Of a stretch of DNA of 64,000 bases, positions 16,768 to 25,797 are shown piece after piece (the stretch's first letter is position 1; every line of letters starts with the position of its first letter). The DNA is taken from the NCBI RefSeq assembly GCF_902859585.1, contig NZ_CADIJM010000003.1, positions 496,001 through 560,000 of the forward strand, read 5' to 3'. The position numbers were made by a program, and so were the translations under genes. Under the pieces are notes generated by a model. That model was not told the DNA's origin, did no database searches, and saw nothing but the letters and a program-made list of their open reading frames with translations. This DNA is from Achromobacter animicus (GTDB lineage: Bacteria; Pseudomonadota; Gammaproteobacteria; Burkholderiales; Burkholderiaceae_B).

Positions 16768-17100
16768 TCAGGCCAATGCGGCCTGCGCGCCGAAATGCAC
16801 GTGACGGACAGCAGGGTTGGCGCTCAGACGGCGCGCTTGCGTCATCAGTTCCGCCCGCAGCTCCGGGGGGCAATTGACGGTGATGCAAGCCGATGCGAGA
16901 TCCGGCTCCTGGCCTTGATCGATCTGCACTTGCGCGACATCCAGGCCGGCGGCGCTGAAGTCCAGGCAGATCTGCTTGCGCAGGGCGCCGAGCTCACCGC
17001 GAGGACAGATCACCGTCAGCCGGGACGTGCCGCGACGGCGGCCCAGGGCGGTGGCACGGTCCACGCCAGCGCGGCGCAGGAACAAGTCGAAGAAACGCAT
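16768..17100 (-). CDS. Small protein resembling the C-terminal ACT-like domain of MgtC
   Basis: A 110-residue soluble protein of uncertain function. GGAGG five bases before ATG 17100 fixes the start. After a basic amphipathic N-terminus (FFDLFLRRAG) comes a segment SRLTVICP, a helix with ELGALRKQICLDFSAAGLD, a strand with ASACITVNCP and a closing helix-strand RLSANPAVRHVHF. That order and pattern resemble the cytoplasmic ACT-like domain at the end of MgtC/SapB proteins, but the membrane domain is missing. It is directly upstream of the leader ORF and mgtA on the same strand, so a role in Mg2+ homeostasis is likely. The domain assignment is by eye and moderate. Confidence 0.5.
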   Translation of the reverse strand: MRFFDLFLRRAGVDRATALGRRRGTSRLTVICPRGELGALRKQICLDFSAAGLDVAQVQIDQGQEPDLASACITVNCPPELRAELMTQARRLSANPAVRHVHFGAQAALA

Positions 17101-17350
17101 AACGACCTCCATGACAAGAAGGCGGAGCGTGATCGCGAACACGAGCGCAGCCGGACAACGCCCTTGCGGCGGGCACGACGAACGTGCACGAACGCTGGCG
17201 CTGCGACTAGCGGCGGTTCTGGCGGTTTATGTCGGGGGGAGTCCCGGCAGACCGTAGGCCTGCACTATGGGCCGGGCTGATGCCTGGCGCTTGGGATACA
17301 CCGCAACCTGAATGACAGGATGCGGCAGACGGAGTTCTGCGTGGATCCTG

Positions 17351-17404
17351 TCAGACAGCGACGTCGATGCAAGATCGACAACTTTCGCCGGAATCGGTAT
17401 TCAC
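17351..17404 (-). CDS. Possible 17-codon leader ORF upstream of the MgtC-tail-like gene
   Basis: GTG at 17404, eight bases after an AGGAG sequence, opens a short frame reading (M)NTDSGESCRSCIDVAV. It lies just downstream of a predicted promoter and about 250 bases before the next gene. It contains no prolines and does not resemble known leader peptides, so it may be chance. The rest of 17101-17538 shows no other gene. Confidence 0.2.
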   Translation of the reverse strand: MNTDSGESCRSCIDVAV

Positions 17405-17435
17405 GAAGACAACTCCTGGGATGGAAAACACGGCG

Positions 17436-17464
17436 AGTTTACGCGGGTTTGTACTGATGGACAA
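17436..17464 (-). promoter_or_regulatory. Predicted sigma-70 promoter of the mgt region
   Basis: On the minus strand TTGTCC and TAAACT are separated by exactly 17 bases, four matches each to the -35 and -10 consensus. Two AAAC elements ten bases apart (CAAACCCGCGTAAAC) overlap the -10 region and might be half-sites for a response regulator. The spacing is not the 11 bases of a PhoP box. Confidence 0.4.
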
Positions 17465-17538
17465 GGGTCTGACGCACTTTTGACACACAAATGAAGCAAA
17501 GCCGGACAGGCACGGAGAGGCCTGCCCGGCAACTGCGC

Positions 17539-18543
17539 TCAGGCGTAGAAGTGCCAGCCCAGATAGCCGGCGAACAGCGCATACAGTCCGCCCACCGCCG
17601 ACAGCGCCGGCACGCTCATGGCCGCGCGGCGGAAGCGCATCCACAACAGGCCGATGGACACCATGGTGAAGAGACCTGCGGCCAGCAGGGGCGCATCCAG
17701 CACCCACGGCGTCATGAAGATGCCGAGCGCGCTGGGGATGGTGGCCTGGATCATCATGGCGCCCGAGATGTTGGCGAGCGCCAGACGCTCCTTGCCCTGG
17801 CGCACCCAGATCAGCGCGTTCATGATTTCCGGCAATTCGGTAGCCACCGGCGCCAGCAGCAGCGCGGCCACGTGCGGCGACGCGCCCATCGCAATGCCGA
17901 GCAGTTCAATCTGGTTCACGAAGACGTGCGAGGCGCCGGCGATCACCACCAGCGCCATGATGGTCTGCGTGGCGGCCCAGAACATGGTCGGGTTCTCGTC
18001 GCGGGGTCGCAGCTTGAGCGGCTCGAGGTCCTCGCAGTCCAGGCATTCCTCGTCGTTGCTCAGCTCGCGCTTGATGTAGAGCGCGTAGGTGGCCAGAAAC
18101 ACGAAGCCCAGCCACGGCTTCCAGGCGAAGGCCAGCAGCCCCAGGCCCACCTTGAAGATGAAGATGCCCATGAACCAGGCCTGGTCGCGGGCCAGCCGGC
18201 GCTGGTCCGCGTTGATACAGTCTGCCTGCGCGGGTTGGCCGCGGCGCGCGCGCCACAGGGCCAGGCCGACTACGGCGTAGGCCAGCGTGGCCAGCACGAG
18301 AGGACCGCCCATTGCGGCGCCGACGCCGATGTCCTTTTGTTCTGGGGTATCGCCGAAGACAACGGCCATGAAGGTGACGGCGCTTTCCGGCAGCGCGGTG
18401 CCGAAGGCCGCCAGCACGGTGCCGGTGGCGGTCGCGCCCAACTGGAAGCGGTGACCGACCCATTCGACGCCGTTGACGAAGAACTCGCACGCGACGTAGA
18501 TCACTGCCGCGGACAGGAAGAACAGAAACAGGGTGAGCAACAT
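17539..18543 (-). CDS. Sodium/calcium exchanger-type cation antiporter (CaCA), probable Mn2+ or Ca2+ exporter
   Basis: A 334-residue inner-membrane antiporter with two homologous halves. The alpha-repeat motifs are visible: GTVLAAFGTALPESAV in the first half and LLLAPVATELPEIMNALIW in the second, each with the metal-coordinating acidic residue. A cytoplasmic loop of about 40 residues with ECLDCEDLEPLKLRP separates them and has a Cys-x2-Cys pair. The start at ATG 18543 is preferred because the frame upstream is Arg/Pro-rich and coincides with a riboswitch. The riboswitch belongs to the Mn2+-sensing yybP-ykoY class, so Mn2+ efflux is the favoured role, although the protein family usually exports Ca2+. 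Confidence 0.88.
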   Translation of the reverse strand: MLLTLFLFFLSAAVIYVACEFFVNGVEWVGHRFQLGATATGTVLAAFGTALPESAVTFMAVVFGDTPEQKDIGVGAAMGGPLVLATLAYAVVGLALWRARRGQPAQADCINADQRRLARDQAWFMGIFIFKVGLGLLAFAWKPWLGFVFLATYALYIKRELSNDEECLDCEDLEPLKLRPRDENPTMFWAATQTIMALVVIAGASHVFVNQIELLGIAMGASPHVAALLLAPVATELPEIMNALIWVRQGKERLALANISGAMMIQATIPSALGIFMTPWVLDAPLLAAGLFTMVSIGLLWMRFRRAAMSVPALSAVGGLYALFAGYLGWHFYA

Positions 18544-18611
18544 GGGAATGCGGCCGGACGAGCAGATACCATTGGCGCGACGCAGCGGCTCGCCCGGCCA
18601 AGGGTGAACGC

Positions 18612-18768
18612 TACGCGGCCAAAGGTCTCGCCTGGCTGATCCACGCGGCGGCAAGCCGGACGTGGGTGCCGTCAGCGCCATGGGGTTCTAGCGGCTGCTC
18701 CGCAGCACTGAACCACCAAGTCTGTTGACGCTGACTCCTTTAGGGGAAAAGGATGGCTACTCCCCAAT
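18612..18768 (-). ncRNA. yybP-ykoY (manganese) riboswitch
   Basis: On the minus strand the leader begins with TTGGGGAGTAGCC (18755-18767) and ends with GGCGAGACCTTTGGCC (18617-18632), with GTCAACAGACTTGG between. GGGGAGTAGC near the 5' end and GGCGAGACC near the 3' end are the hallmark conserved parts of this class, which binds Mn2+ and turns on exporter genes. The riboswitch ends about 70 bases before the antiporter start codon, leaving room for an expression platform. Exact helix boundaries were not folded. Confidence 0.85.
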
Positions 18769-18780
18769 GACAGAGCGGCG

Positions 18781-18786
18781 ATTGTA
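18781..18786 (-). promoter_or_regulatory. -10 box of the riboswitch transcript
   Basis: TACAAT on the minus strand lies about 13 bases before the GGGGAGTAGC element, the expected distance for a transcript starting just ahead of the riboswitch. No convincing -35 box is visible. The rest of the 18769-18925 gap should also contain the pepP promoter, which I could not identify. Confidence 0.45.
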
Positions 18787-18925
18787 GCAGCGGTTCGCGC
18801 GCCGTCCAGTCATCACCGCACCGCCCTCGCGGATTCGCGCGCCGGGGTGTTGCATTCGCGGGATGGCGGGTAAAGTAGGCCCCATCTTTCGCCCTTGCCG
18901 GGGTGCCCGCCCCGACCCGCCCGCC

Positions 18926-20269
18926 ATGAGCCTGCCTCCCGACGACATCGCCCCTTTCGCCGCGCGGCGCCAGCGCCTGATGGAGCGCATGCGCGCAGAC
19001 GGTGGCGGCATCGCGATCCTGGCGACGGCGCAGGAAGCCATCCGCAACCGTGACGCGGAGTACCCCTACCGGCACGACAGCGACTTTTTTTACCTGACCG
19101 GCTTTACCGAACCGGACGCGTGGCTGGTCCTGGTTGCCGGCGCCACGGACCGGGCCGTGCTGTTCTGCCGGCCGCGCCATGTCGAGCATGAACTCTGGGA
19201 AGGCAAGCGTTTCGGCCCCGAGGCTGCCGCGGCCTACTTCGGCTTTGACGACGCCCACCCCATCGACGCGCTGGACGAGCTGGTGCCCGCGCTGATGCTG
19301 GACCACCCCACGCTGTACGCGCCGCTGGCCGGCGACAAGCGCACGGATGGCCGCCTGCGCCGCTGGCTGGCCGCGGCCCAGGAAAAGAGCCGCGGCGGGC
19401 ACACGCCACCGACGCGGCAGCAGGACGTGCGTCCGCTGTTGGCCGACATGCGGCTGATCAAGGACGCCTCGGAGATCGCGGCGATGCGGCGCGCGGCCAA
19501 GATATCGGCGGGCGCGCACGCGCGGGCCATGCGCGTTGCGCGGCCGGGCATGCGCGAATACGAAATCGAAGCCGAGCTGCTCTATGAATTCCGCCGGCAT
19601 GGCGCGCAGTCGGTGGCGTACAACAGCATCGTCGCCGCCGGGGCCAACGCCTGTGTGCTGCACTATCCGGCCGGCGAGGCGGTGCTGCGCGACGGCGATC
19701 TGGTGCTGGTCGATGCGGGCTGCGAGGTCGACAGCTACGCCAGCGACATCACGCGCACATTTCCGGCGAACGGCCGCTACAGCGGCCCGCAGCGCGCGCT
19801 GTACGACCTGACGGTGGCGGCGCAGGATGCTGCGGCCCAGGCCACGGCGCCGGGCCGCACCTTCAACGACGCGCACGAGGCCGCCCTGCGCGTCCTGGCG
19901 CAAGGCATGCTCGATCTGAAACTGTTGAAGGGGTCGCTGGACGGCGTGCTGGAATCAGGCGACTATAGCCGCTTCTACATGCACCGGACGGGCCACTGGC
20001 TGGGGCTGGACGTCCACGACGTGGGCGACTACCGCCAGCCGGGCACGGCAACCGGCGCGGAGCGGCCGTGGCGCACGCTGGAAACCGGGATGATGCTGAC
20101 GATCGAGCCGGGCATCTATGTGCGCCCGGCGGACGACGTGCCCGAGGTCTACTGGAATATCGGCATCCGCACCGAGGACGACGCGCTGGTCACGGACGAG
20201 GGCTGCGAACTGATTACCCGAGGCGTCCCGGTGCAGGCCACCGAGATCGAGGCGCTGATGCGCGAATAG
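18926..20269 (+). CDS. pepP: Xaa-Pro aminopeptidase P
   Basis: A 447-residue M24B metallopeptidase that removes N-terminal residues preceding proline in the cytoplasm. The N-terminal creatinase-like domain occupies about residues 1-170. The catalytic domain shows the five dinuclear-metal ligands: two Asp in LVDAGCEVDSYASDITRTF, His in HRTGHWLGLDVHD, Glu in TIEPGIYV and Glu in IRTEDDALVTDEG. ATG 18926 was chosen because the upstream in-frame codons read as Arg/Pro-rich filler. In E. coli pepP is followed by ubiH; here a UbiH-type gene also follows, separated by a TM2 gene on the other strand. Confidence 0.92.
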   Translation: MSLPPDDIAPFAARRQRLMERMRADGGGIAILATAQEAIRNRDAEYPYRHDSDFFYLTGFTEPDAWLVLVAGATDRAVLFCRPRHVEHELWEGKRFGPEAAAAYFGFDDAHPIDALDELVPALMLDHPTLYAPLAGDKRTDGRLRRWLAAAQEKSRGGHTPPTRQQDVRPLLADMRLIKDASEIAAMRRAAKISAGAHARAMRVARPGMREYEIEAELLYEFRRHGAQSVAYNSIVAAGANACVLHYPAGEAVLRDGDLVLVDAGCEVDSYASDITRTFPANGRYSGPQRALYDLTVAAQDAAAQATAPGRTFNDAHEAALRVLAQGMLDLKLLKGSLDGVLESGDYSRFYMHRTGHWLGLDVHDVGDYRQPGTATGAERPWRTLETGMMLTIEPGIYVRPADDVPEVYWNIGIRTEDDALVTDEGCELITRGVPVQATEIEALMRE

Positions 20270-20287
20270 CGCGGCGGGGCAAGCGAC

Positions 20288-20752
20288 TTACAGCACGTAG
20301 CCGTCGAGCCAGCCCATGGCCACCCACACGTAGACCACGACCATGGCGATGGCGAACATGGTGACGATGGCGCCGACCAGGCAGGCCAGGATCGCCACCA
20401 GCACCGGGCCCCACCCTGTCGACGACACCTTGCCCAAGCCCGGATTGCAGAGCCGATCGAATTTCTCGTCCGGCATCAGCGAGTAGACGGCGCTTTCGAT
20501 GAAGCCGTCGATCATCGGGATGAAGAGCAGGAAGAACGCGGGGTTGTCGTACCAGACCGGGTAGAAGCGGAATGCGCAGAACAGGCACACGGCGGCGAAC
20601 GCGGTGACCAGCCACGCGTGGCGCCGGCCCAGATACCACCAATGCGCCCCGAAGGCGCCAAGCAGGCAGGCCAGCAGCCCCACCACGACCTTGCTGCGGG
20701 GGCGGCGGGCGGATACGGCGGAAAGCGAAGAGGAAGCCTGAGCCTGCGTCAT
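20288..20752 (-). CDS. TM2-domain membrane protein
   Basis: A 154-residue protein with a short soluble N-terminus rich in Ser/Ala and several hydrophobic helices. The region VVVGLLACLLGAFGAHWWYL followed by an RRHAW turn is typical of TM2 domains, in which two helices are joined by a short polar loop. The C-terminal part has further membrane helices near residues 115-150. The function of bacterial TM2 proteins is unknown. The gene interrupts the usual pepP-ubiH order and lies on the opposite strand. Confidence 0.7.
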   Translation of the reverse strand: MTQAQASSSLSAVSARRPRSKVVVGLLACLLGAFGAHWWYLGRRHAWLVTAFAAVCLFCAFRFYPVWYDNPAFFLLFIPMIDGFIESAVYSLMPDEKFDRLCNPGLGKVSSTGWGPVLVAILACLVGAIVTMFAIAMVVVYVWVAMGWLDGYVL

Positions 20753-20830
20753 GTCAATCAACCGGTAAGGGAGCCGTGGCGCCGGGCTGCGGCGGCTGCC
20801 GCGATTGTAGTGGACGAGTAAAATCCGGGC

Positions 20831-22012
20831 ATGACTTCCTCCGCCTACGACATTGCGATTCTTGGCGCCGGCCCCGTGGGCCGGGTATTGGCCCTGATGC
20901 TGGCGCGCGTGGCGCCCGATCCGGCGCGCATCGCCCTGCTCGCGGGCAGCGCGCCGGTCCCCGTCACACCGGCCGCGGCCATCCCGGCCGCAGATCCGCG
21001 CGTGCTCGCCATGAACCACGGCAGCCGGGTGCTACTGGAGTCGCTGCATGCCTGGCCCGAACGCTCGGCCGACATCCGCAACATCCATGTGTCGCAGCGC
21101 GGCCGGTTGGGCCGCACGCTGATCCAGCACACCGATTTCAACGTGCCCCAGCTGGGCAGCGTGGTGGCCTATTCCGGGCTGTACGCCAAGCTGGACGAAT
21201 GCGTCGCGGCGTCCGGCGTCACCGTGCTGGCCGGTCCGCCGGCGCAGATTGGCCTGCAGGATGCCGACGGCGTGCGTATCCAGCAGGGCGAAACAGAAAT
21301 CCTTTGCGGCGTTGCGGTGCAATCCGACGGCGCCGGCGCCTCGGACGTGCGGCGCGACTACGACCAGCACGCCGTGCTGACCACCGCGCAGGCCACCCTG
21401 CCCCGGCGCGGCTGGGCCTGGGAACGGTTCACGTCCGAGGGCCCGCTGGCGCTGCTGCCGCACCCGCAGACGCCGGAAGCCTATTCGGTCGTCTGGTGCA
21501 GCGCGCCGGACCGCGCGGCCGAATTGGCGGCGCTGGACAACGCCGCGTTTTCCCACGCACTGACGCAGGCCTTCGGCGAACGCCTGGGCCGCCTGTCCAG
21601 CCATGCGCCCCGCCACGTTTTCCCGCTGGCGCTGTCCGCCCGCCGCGCACAGGTGCACGGCCGCGTGGCGGCCATCGGCAACGCGGCCCAGACCTTGCAC
21701 CCGGTGGCGGGGCAGGGTCTGAACCTGGGCCTGCGCGACGCCGCGCGGCTGGCGCAGACCCTGGCGGGCTGGCTGGCGAGTCGCGCTGCCAACGCCGGCT
21801 CAAACCCCGGCCCCGCGCTCGCCGAATTCGCCAGCGCGCGCCATCTGGATCGTTTCATCACCGCCGGGCTCACCGATTTCATGCCGCGCATCTTCGCCAC
21901 CGGCCTCGCGCCCGTCGAACACGCCTGCGGCGCCGCGCTCTTGGGGATGGACCTTGCCTCCCCGCTGCGCGCCCCGCTCGCGCAGCACCTGCTCCAGGGA
22001 TTCCGCGCCTGA
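20831..22012 (+). CDS. ubiH: UbiH/VisC-family FAD monooxygenase (ubiquinone hydroxylase)
   Basis: A 393-residue flavoprotein hydroxylase of the UbiH/UbiI/UbiF family, which adds hydroxyl groups to the ring of ubiquinone precursors. The N-terminal dinucleotide motif is ILGAGPVGRVLALML at residues 9-23. The family signature GRVAAIGNAAQTLHPVAGQG followed by LNLGLRDA is near residue 280. The middle part is divergent, so which ring position it hydroxylates cannot be fixed; UbiH is favoured by proximity to pepP. It starts at ATG 20831 and ends before a probable terminator at 22039-22058. Confidence 0.85.
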   Translation: MTSSAYDIAILGAGPVGRVLALMLARVAPDPARIALLAGSAPVPVTPAAAIPAADPRVLAMNHGSRVLLESLHAWPERSADIRNIHVSQRGRLGRTLIQHTDFNVPQLGSVVAYSGLYAKLDECVAASGVTVLAGPPAQIGLQDADGVRIQQGETEILCGVAVQSDGAGASDVRRDYDQHAVLTTAQATLPRRGWAWERFTSEGPLALLPHPQTPEAYSVVWCSAPDRAAELAALDNAAFSHALTQAFGERLGRLSSHAPRHVFPLALSARRAQVHGRVAAIGNAAQTLHPVAGQGLNLGLRDAARLAQTLAGWLASRAANAGSNPGPALAEFASARHLDRFITAGLTDFMPRIFATGLAPVEHACGAALLGMDLASPLRAPLAQHLLQGFRA

Positions 22013-22038
22013 CCTCCCTTCGATCCGGCCCCGCATAG

Positions 22039-22058
22039 GGGCGGGATCGCCCTCTTTT
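22039..22058 (+). terminator. Probable Rho-independent terminator after ubiH
   Basis: GGGCG and CGCCC enclose a GGAT loop and are followed by TCTTTTATT. The stem is only 5 bp, but the T-rich tail is in the right place, 27 bp after the stop codon. Confidence 0.5.
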
Positions 22059-22128
22059 ATTCCCTGTTTGTTACCAGGCCCTCGCGCCCCAAAAATGGGG
22101 GTTCGATCGAGCCGGTTAAAATGTGAGC

Positions 22129-23154
22129 ATGCGCATAGGCCAGTGGACCCTTCCCAACAACGTTCTTGTCGCGCCCATGGCGGGCGTGACGGATCGTCCT
22201 TTCCGCCAGCTTTGCAAGAAGCTGGGGGCGGGTTACGCGGTGTCCGAGATGGCCGCCAGCAACCCGAAACTCTGGGACAGCGTCAAGACCTCGCGCCGCC
22301 TGAACCACGATGGCGAGATCGCCCCCATTTCGGTGCAGATCGCCGGGGCGGCCCCCGCCATGATGGCCGAGGCCGCCGCCTTCAACGCCAACAAGGGCGC
22401 CCGGATCATCGACATCAACATGGGATGTCCGGTCAAGAAGGTGTGCAACGTGGCGTCGGGCTCGGCACTGTTGCGCCATGAAGACCTGATCGTCCGCATC
22501 CTGGACGCGGTGGTCGCCGCCTGCGCGCCACTTGGCGTGCCCGTCACCCTGAAGACCCGCACCGGGTGGGATCGCAACAGCCGCAATGCTTTGCGCGTCG
22601 CGAAGCTGGCCGAAAACGCCGGCATTGCCGCCCTCACGCTGCACGGCCGCACGCGGGCCGACCTCTATACGGGCGAGGCGGAATATGACACCATCCGCGC
22701 CGTCAAGGCCGAAATCGGCATCCCCGTGATTGCGAACGGAGATATCGACTCGCCCGCCAAAGCCCGGCATGTCCTGGATTACACTGGCGCCGATGCGGTC
22801 ATGATTGGCCGGGCGGCCCAGGGCCGTCCGTGGATCTTCCGCGAAATCGACCACTACCTGCGCACGGGCGAAACACTGGCCCCTCCCTCTTTTAGGGAAA
22901 TGCGCGAGCTGCTGCTCGAACATCTCGACGACCACTACCGTTTCTATGGCGAGCACACCGGCGTACGCACCGCGCGCAAGCACATCGGCTGGTATGTGGA
23001 CGGCCTGCCGGGCGCGGATTCGTTCTGCGCCGGCATGAACCTGATCGACAACACCCGCGACCAATGGCGGGCGGTGGCGGACTGGTTCGACACGCTATCA
23101 CGCGACGGCGCTCCTACCCCGGCGCCGGCCGCAGAAGCCCTATTGGCGGCATGA
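22129..23154 (+). CDS. dusB: tRNA-dihydrouridine synthase B
   Basis: DusB reduces uridine to dihydrouridine in the tRNA D-loop using FMN and NADPH. The 341-residue protein has the FMN-binding TIM-barrel landmarks: APMAGVTDRPFRQLCKKLGA near residue 16, DINMGCPVKKVC with the catalytic Cys around residue 98, LTLHGRTRADLYTGEA, and NGDIDSPAKA followed by VMIGRAAQGRPW. ATG 22129 was used; GTG 22123 would add two residues. The gene is followed after 36 bp by fis, as in E. coli, so the pair likely forms one growth-regulated transcript. Confidence 0.95.
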   Translation: MRIGQWTLPNNVLVAPMAGVTDRPFRQLCKKLGAGYAVSEMAASNPKLWDSVKTSRRLNHDGEIAPISVQIAGAAPAMMAEAAAFNANKGARIIDINMGCPVKKVCNVASGSALLRHEDLIVRILDAVVAACAPLGVPVTLKTRTGWDRNSRNALRVAKLAENAGIAALTLHGRTRADLYTGEAEYDTIRAVKAEIGIPVIANGDIDSPAKARHVLDYTGADAVMIGRAAQGRPWIFREIDHYLRTGETLAPPSFREMRELLLEHLDDHYRFYGEHTGVRTARKHIGWYVDGLPGADSFCAGMNLIDNTRDQWRAVADWFDTLSRDGAPTPAPAAEALLAA

Positions 23155-23190
23155 CCGCCTAAACACCAACATAAAAATATCTGTACTCAA

Positions 23191-23430
23191 ATGAGCAAGA
23201 AAGATGTCCTGGAAGAATGCGTGCGCGCCAGCCTGGAGCGCTATTTCGAAGACTTGGGCGAGTCCGAGCCCCACGATATGTGGGACATGGTCATGCGCTG
23301 CGTGGAGCGCCCGGTGCTTGAAGTAGCGTTGGAGCGGTCGGGCGGCAACCAGTCCCGGGCGTCCGAGATGCTGGGCATCACCCGCAACACCCTGCGCAAG
23401 AAGTTGCTGGCGCACAATATCCAGGTTTAG
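23191..23430 (+). CDS. fis: DNA-binding protein Fis
   Basis: A 79-residue nucleoid protein that bends DNA and activates rRNA and recombination sites. The C-terminal helix-turn-helix is clear: [20 protein letters not shown] at residues 51-70. It is shorter at the N-terminus than the 98-residue E. coli protein, which is normal in beta-proteobacteria. It directly follows dusB, repeating the gene order known from enterobacteria, where fis translation depends on dusB transcription. Confidence 0.95.
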   Translation: MSKKDVLEECVRASLERYFEDLGESEPHDMWDMVMRCVERPVLEVALERSGGNQSRASEMLGITRNTLRKKLLAHNIQV

Positions 23431-23531
23431 CTTTCCCCCGCGCGGGCGGCGCATGCTTGGCGCCGCCGCCCCCTCCAGATTTCCCATCCGACCAGAACGA
23501 GAAAGGCGTCCCCGCCCCACTCCGTCCCATC

Positions 23532-25121
23532 ATGAAAATCGAAACCGCCCTGCTTTCGGTGTCCGACAAGACCGGCATCGTTGAATTTGCCCGCGCCCTG
23601 GCCGCGCGTGGCGTGCGCCTGCTGTCGACCGGCGGCACCGCCAAGCTGCTTGCCGATTCCGGCCTGACCGTCACCGAAGTGGCCGCCCACACCGGCTCGC
23701 CCGAGATCCTGGACGGCCGCGTGAAGACGCTGCACCCGAAGATCCACGGCGGCCTGCTGGCCCGCCGCGACAGCGCCGAGCACATGGACACGATCAAGGC
23801 GGCTGGCATCGATCGCATCGACATGCTGGTGGTCAACCTGTATCCGTTCCGCGAGACGGTCGCCAAGCCCGACTGCACGTTTGCCGACGCCGTCGAGAAC
23901 ATCGACATCGGCGGCCCCGCCATGCTGCGCGCTGCCGCCAAGAACCACGGCACCGAAGCCGGCGGCGTGACGGTCGTGATCGACCCGGTCGACTACTCGC
24001 GTGTCCTGGCCGAAATGGACAAGGGCGGCTCGACCTCCTACGGCCTGCGCCTGGCGCTGGCCGCCAAGGTCTACGCCCACACGGCCTCGTATGACGGCGC
24101 CATCGCCGCCTACCTGACCAGCCTGACCGAAGCCGAACCCGTGCAGGAAGCCGTGCCCGCCCGCAACGAATGGCCCGGCACGCTGACGCTGCAGGTCAAG
24201 CAGGAACAAGCCCTGCGCTACGGCGAAAACCCGCATCAAAGCGCCGCCTTCTACGTCGACGCGCAGCGTCCGGCGGGCCTGCTGGGCAACTACCGCCAGC
24301 TGCAGGGCAAGGAACTGTCCTACAACAACATCGCCGACGCCGACGCGGCGTGGGAATGCGCGCGCAGCTTCGAGGCGCCCGCTTGCGTCATCGTCAAGCA
24401 CGCCAATCCGTGCGGCGTGGCCGTGGCCAGCGACACGCTGGGCGCGTACCAGCAAGCCTTCAAGACCGACCCGACGTCGGCCTTTGGCGGCATCATCGCC
24501 TTCAACCGCCCGGTTGACGCCGCGACCGCCGAAGCCGTCAGCGCGCAATTCCTGGAAGTGCTGCTGGCCCCGGCCTACGACGGCGCCGCGCTGGCCATCC
24601 TGGCCGCCAAGAAGAACGTGCGCGTGCTGGAAGTGCCGATGGGCACGGGCCAGAACGCCTTCGACATCAAGCGCGTGGGCGGCGGCTGGCTGGTGCAGAC
24701 GCCGGACGCCTACAACGTGCCGCGCGACGCCCTGAAGGTCGTCACCAAGCGCCAGCCCACCGAACAGGAAATGAACGACCTGTCGTTCGCCTGGAAGGTC
24801 GCCAAGTACGTCAAGTCCAACGCCATCGTGTTCGTGGGCGGCGGCATGACCCTGGGCGTGGGCGCCGGCCAGATGAGCCGCATCGACTCGGCCCGCATCG
24901 CCTCGATCAAGGCGGAAAACGCCGGCCTGACCCTGAAGGGCTCGGCCGTGGCGTCCGACGCGTTCTTCCCGTTCCGCGACGGCCTGGACGTCGTGGTGGC
25001 GGCGGGCGCGACCTGCGTGATCCAGCCGGGCGGCAGCGTGCGCGATGACGAAGTCATCGCCGCCGCCGACGAGCACGGCATCGCCATGGTGCTGACCGGC
25101 ACCCGCCACTTCCGCCACTGA
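23532..25121 (+). CDS. purH: Bifunctional AICAR transformylase / IMP cyclohydrolase
   Basis: PurH performs the last two steps of purine synthesis, formylating AICAR with 10-formyl-tetrahydrofolate and closing the ring to IMP. The 529-residue protein starts at ATG 23532. The N-terminal MGS-like cyclohydrolase domain begins [18 protein letters not shown]. The C-terminal transformylase domain shows [19 protein letters not shown], the [10 protein letters not shown] segment with the catalytic Lys-His pair, and [13 protein letters not shown]. The stop codon overlaps the ruvC ATG by one base. The 101-bp gap after fis probably carries its own promoter. Confidence 0.96.
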   Translation: MKIETALLSVSDKTGIVEFARALAARGVRLLSTGGTAKLLADSGLTVTEVAAHTGSPEILDGRVKTLHPKIHGGLLARRDSAEHMDTIKAAGIDRIDMLVVNLYPFRETVAKPDCTFADAVENIDIGGPAMLRAAAKNHGTEAGGVTVVIDPVDYSRVLAEMDKGGSTSYGLRLALAAKVYAHTASYDGAIAAYLTSLTEAEPVQEAVPARNEWPGTLTLQVKQEQALRYGENPHQSAAFYVDAQRPAGLLGNYRQLQGKELSYNNIADADAAWECARSFEAPACVIVKHANPCGVAVASDTLGAYQQAFKTDPTSAFGGIIAFNRPVDAATAEAVSAQFLEVLLAPAYDGAALAILAAKKNVRVLEVPMGTGQNAFDIKRVGGGWLVQTPDAYNVPRDALKVVTKRQPTEQEMNDLSFAWKVAKYVKSNAIVFVGGGMTLGVGAGQMSRIDSARIASIKAENAGLTLKGSAVASDAFFPFRDGLDVVVAAGATCVIQPGGSVRDDEVIAAADEHGIAMVLTGTRHFRH

Positions 25122-25669
25122 TGCGCGTCCTCGGCATCGATCCCGGCCTGCGCCGCACCGGCTTCGGTGTGATCGATGCCGAAGGCTCGCGGCTGCGTTA
25201 CGTGGCCAGCGGGACCATCGTGGTCCCGCCGGCGCTGACGCTGTCCGAACGCCTGAAGGTCATCCTGGACAATCTGCGCCAGGTGGCCCGCGACACGCAA
25301 CCCGACGTGGCCGCGCTGGAAATCGTCTTCCTGAACACCAATCCCGCTTCCACCCTGCTGCTCGGGCAGGCGCGCGGCGCGGCGCTGTGCGCGCTGGCCG
25401 ACAGTTCGCTCGACGTGCACGAATACACCGCCCTGCAGATCAAGAAAGCCGTGGTCGGCACCGGCCGCGCGGCGAAAGAGCAGGTGCAGATGATGGTGCA
25501 GCATCTCTTGGCGCTGGACGGCGTGCCCGCCCCCGACTCGGCCGACGCGCTGGCCTGCGCGATCTGCCACGCGCACGTGGGTCCGCTGCAGGACAAGCTG
25601 GAACGCCTGGGCAGCGCGCTGCGCATGGGCGGCAAGACCCGCATCCGCAACGGCCGGCTGATCGGCTGA
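25121..25669 (+). CDS. ruvC: Holliday junction resolvase RuvC
   Basis: RuvC cuts Holliday junctions symmetrically during recombinational repair. The 182-residue protein has the RNase H-like fold with the first catalytic Asp in [16 protein letters not shown], a catalytic Glu in [13 protein letters not shown], and the closing Asp pair in [16 protein letters not shown] shares its first base with the purH stop codon. It is followed after 128 bp by ruvA. ruvB is not in this operon; it lies 2.1 kb downstream on the opposite strand. Confidence 0.96.
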   Translation: MRVLGIDPGLRRTGFGVIDAEGSRLRYVASGTIVVPPALTLSERLKVILDNLRQVARDTQPDVAALEIVFLNTNPASTLLLGQARGAALCALADSSLDVHEYTALQIKKAVVGTGRAAKEQVQMMVQHLLALDGVPAPDSADALACAICHAHVGPLQDKLERLGSALRMGGKTRIRNGRLIG

Positions 25670-25797
25670 TCCCCGTTTTCCCTTTTTCGCTGCGTCACAT
25701 CACGCCTGCGCGGCCCCGCCCGCTCGTGCGCCCGCACGTATAGAATCCCCGCATCTGCCGCGCATTGCGCGGCTCCACCATTGCCAGGCCTCTCACC

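Noticed and set aside
14329-17280. A 983-codon open frame on the plus strand opposite mgtA
   Set aside because: It is the antisense of a clear MgtA gene. Its His/Arg/Gln-rich product has no family motifs and reflects the high G/C content at third positions.
17436-17464. PhoP box upstream of the MgtC-tail-like gene
   Set aside because: Two GTTT-like half-sites are ten, not eleven, bases apart and match the consensus poorly, so I do not call PhoP control.
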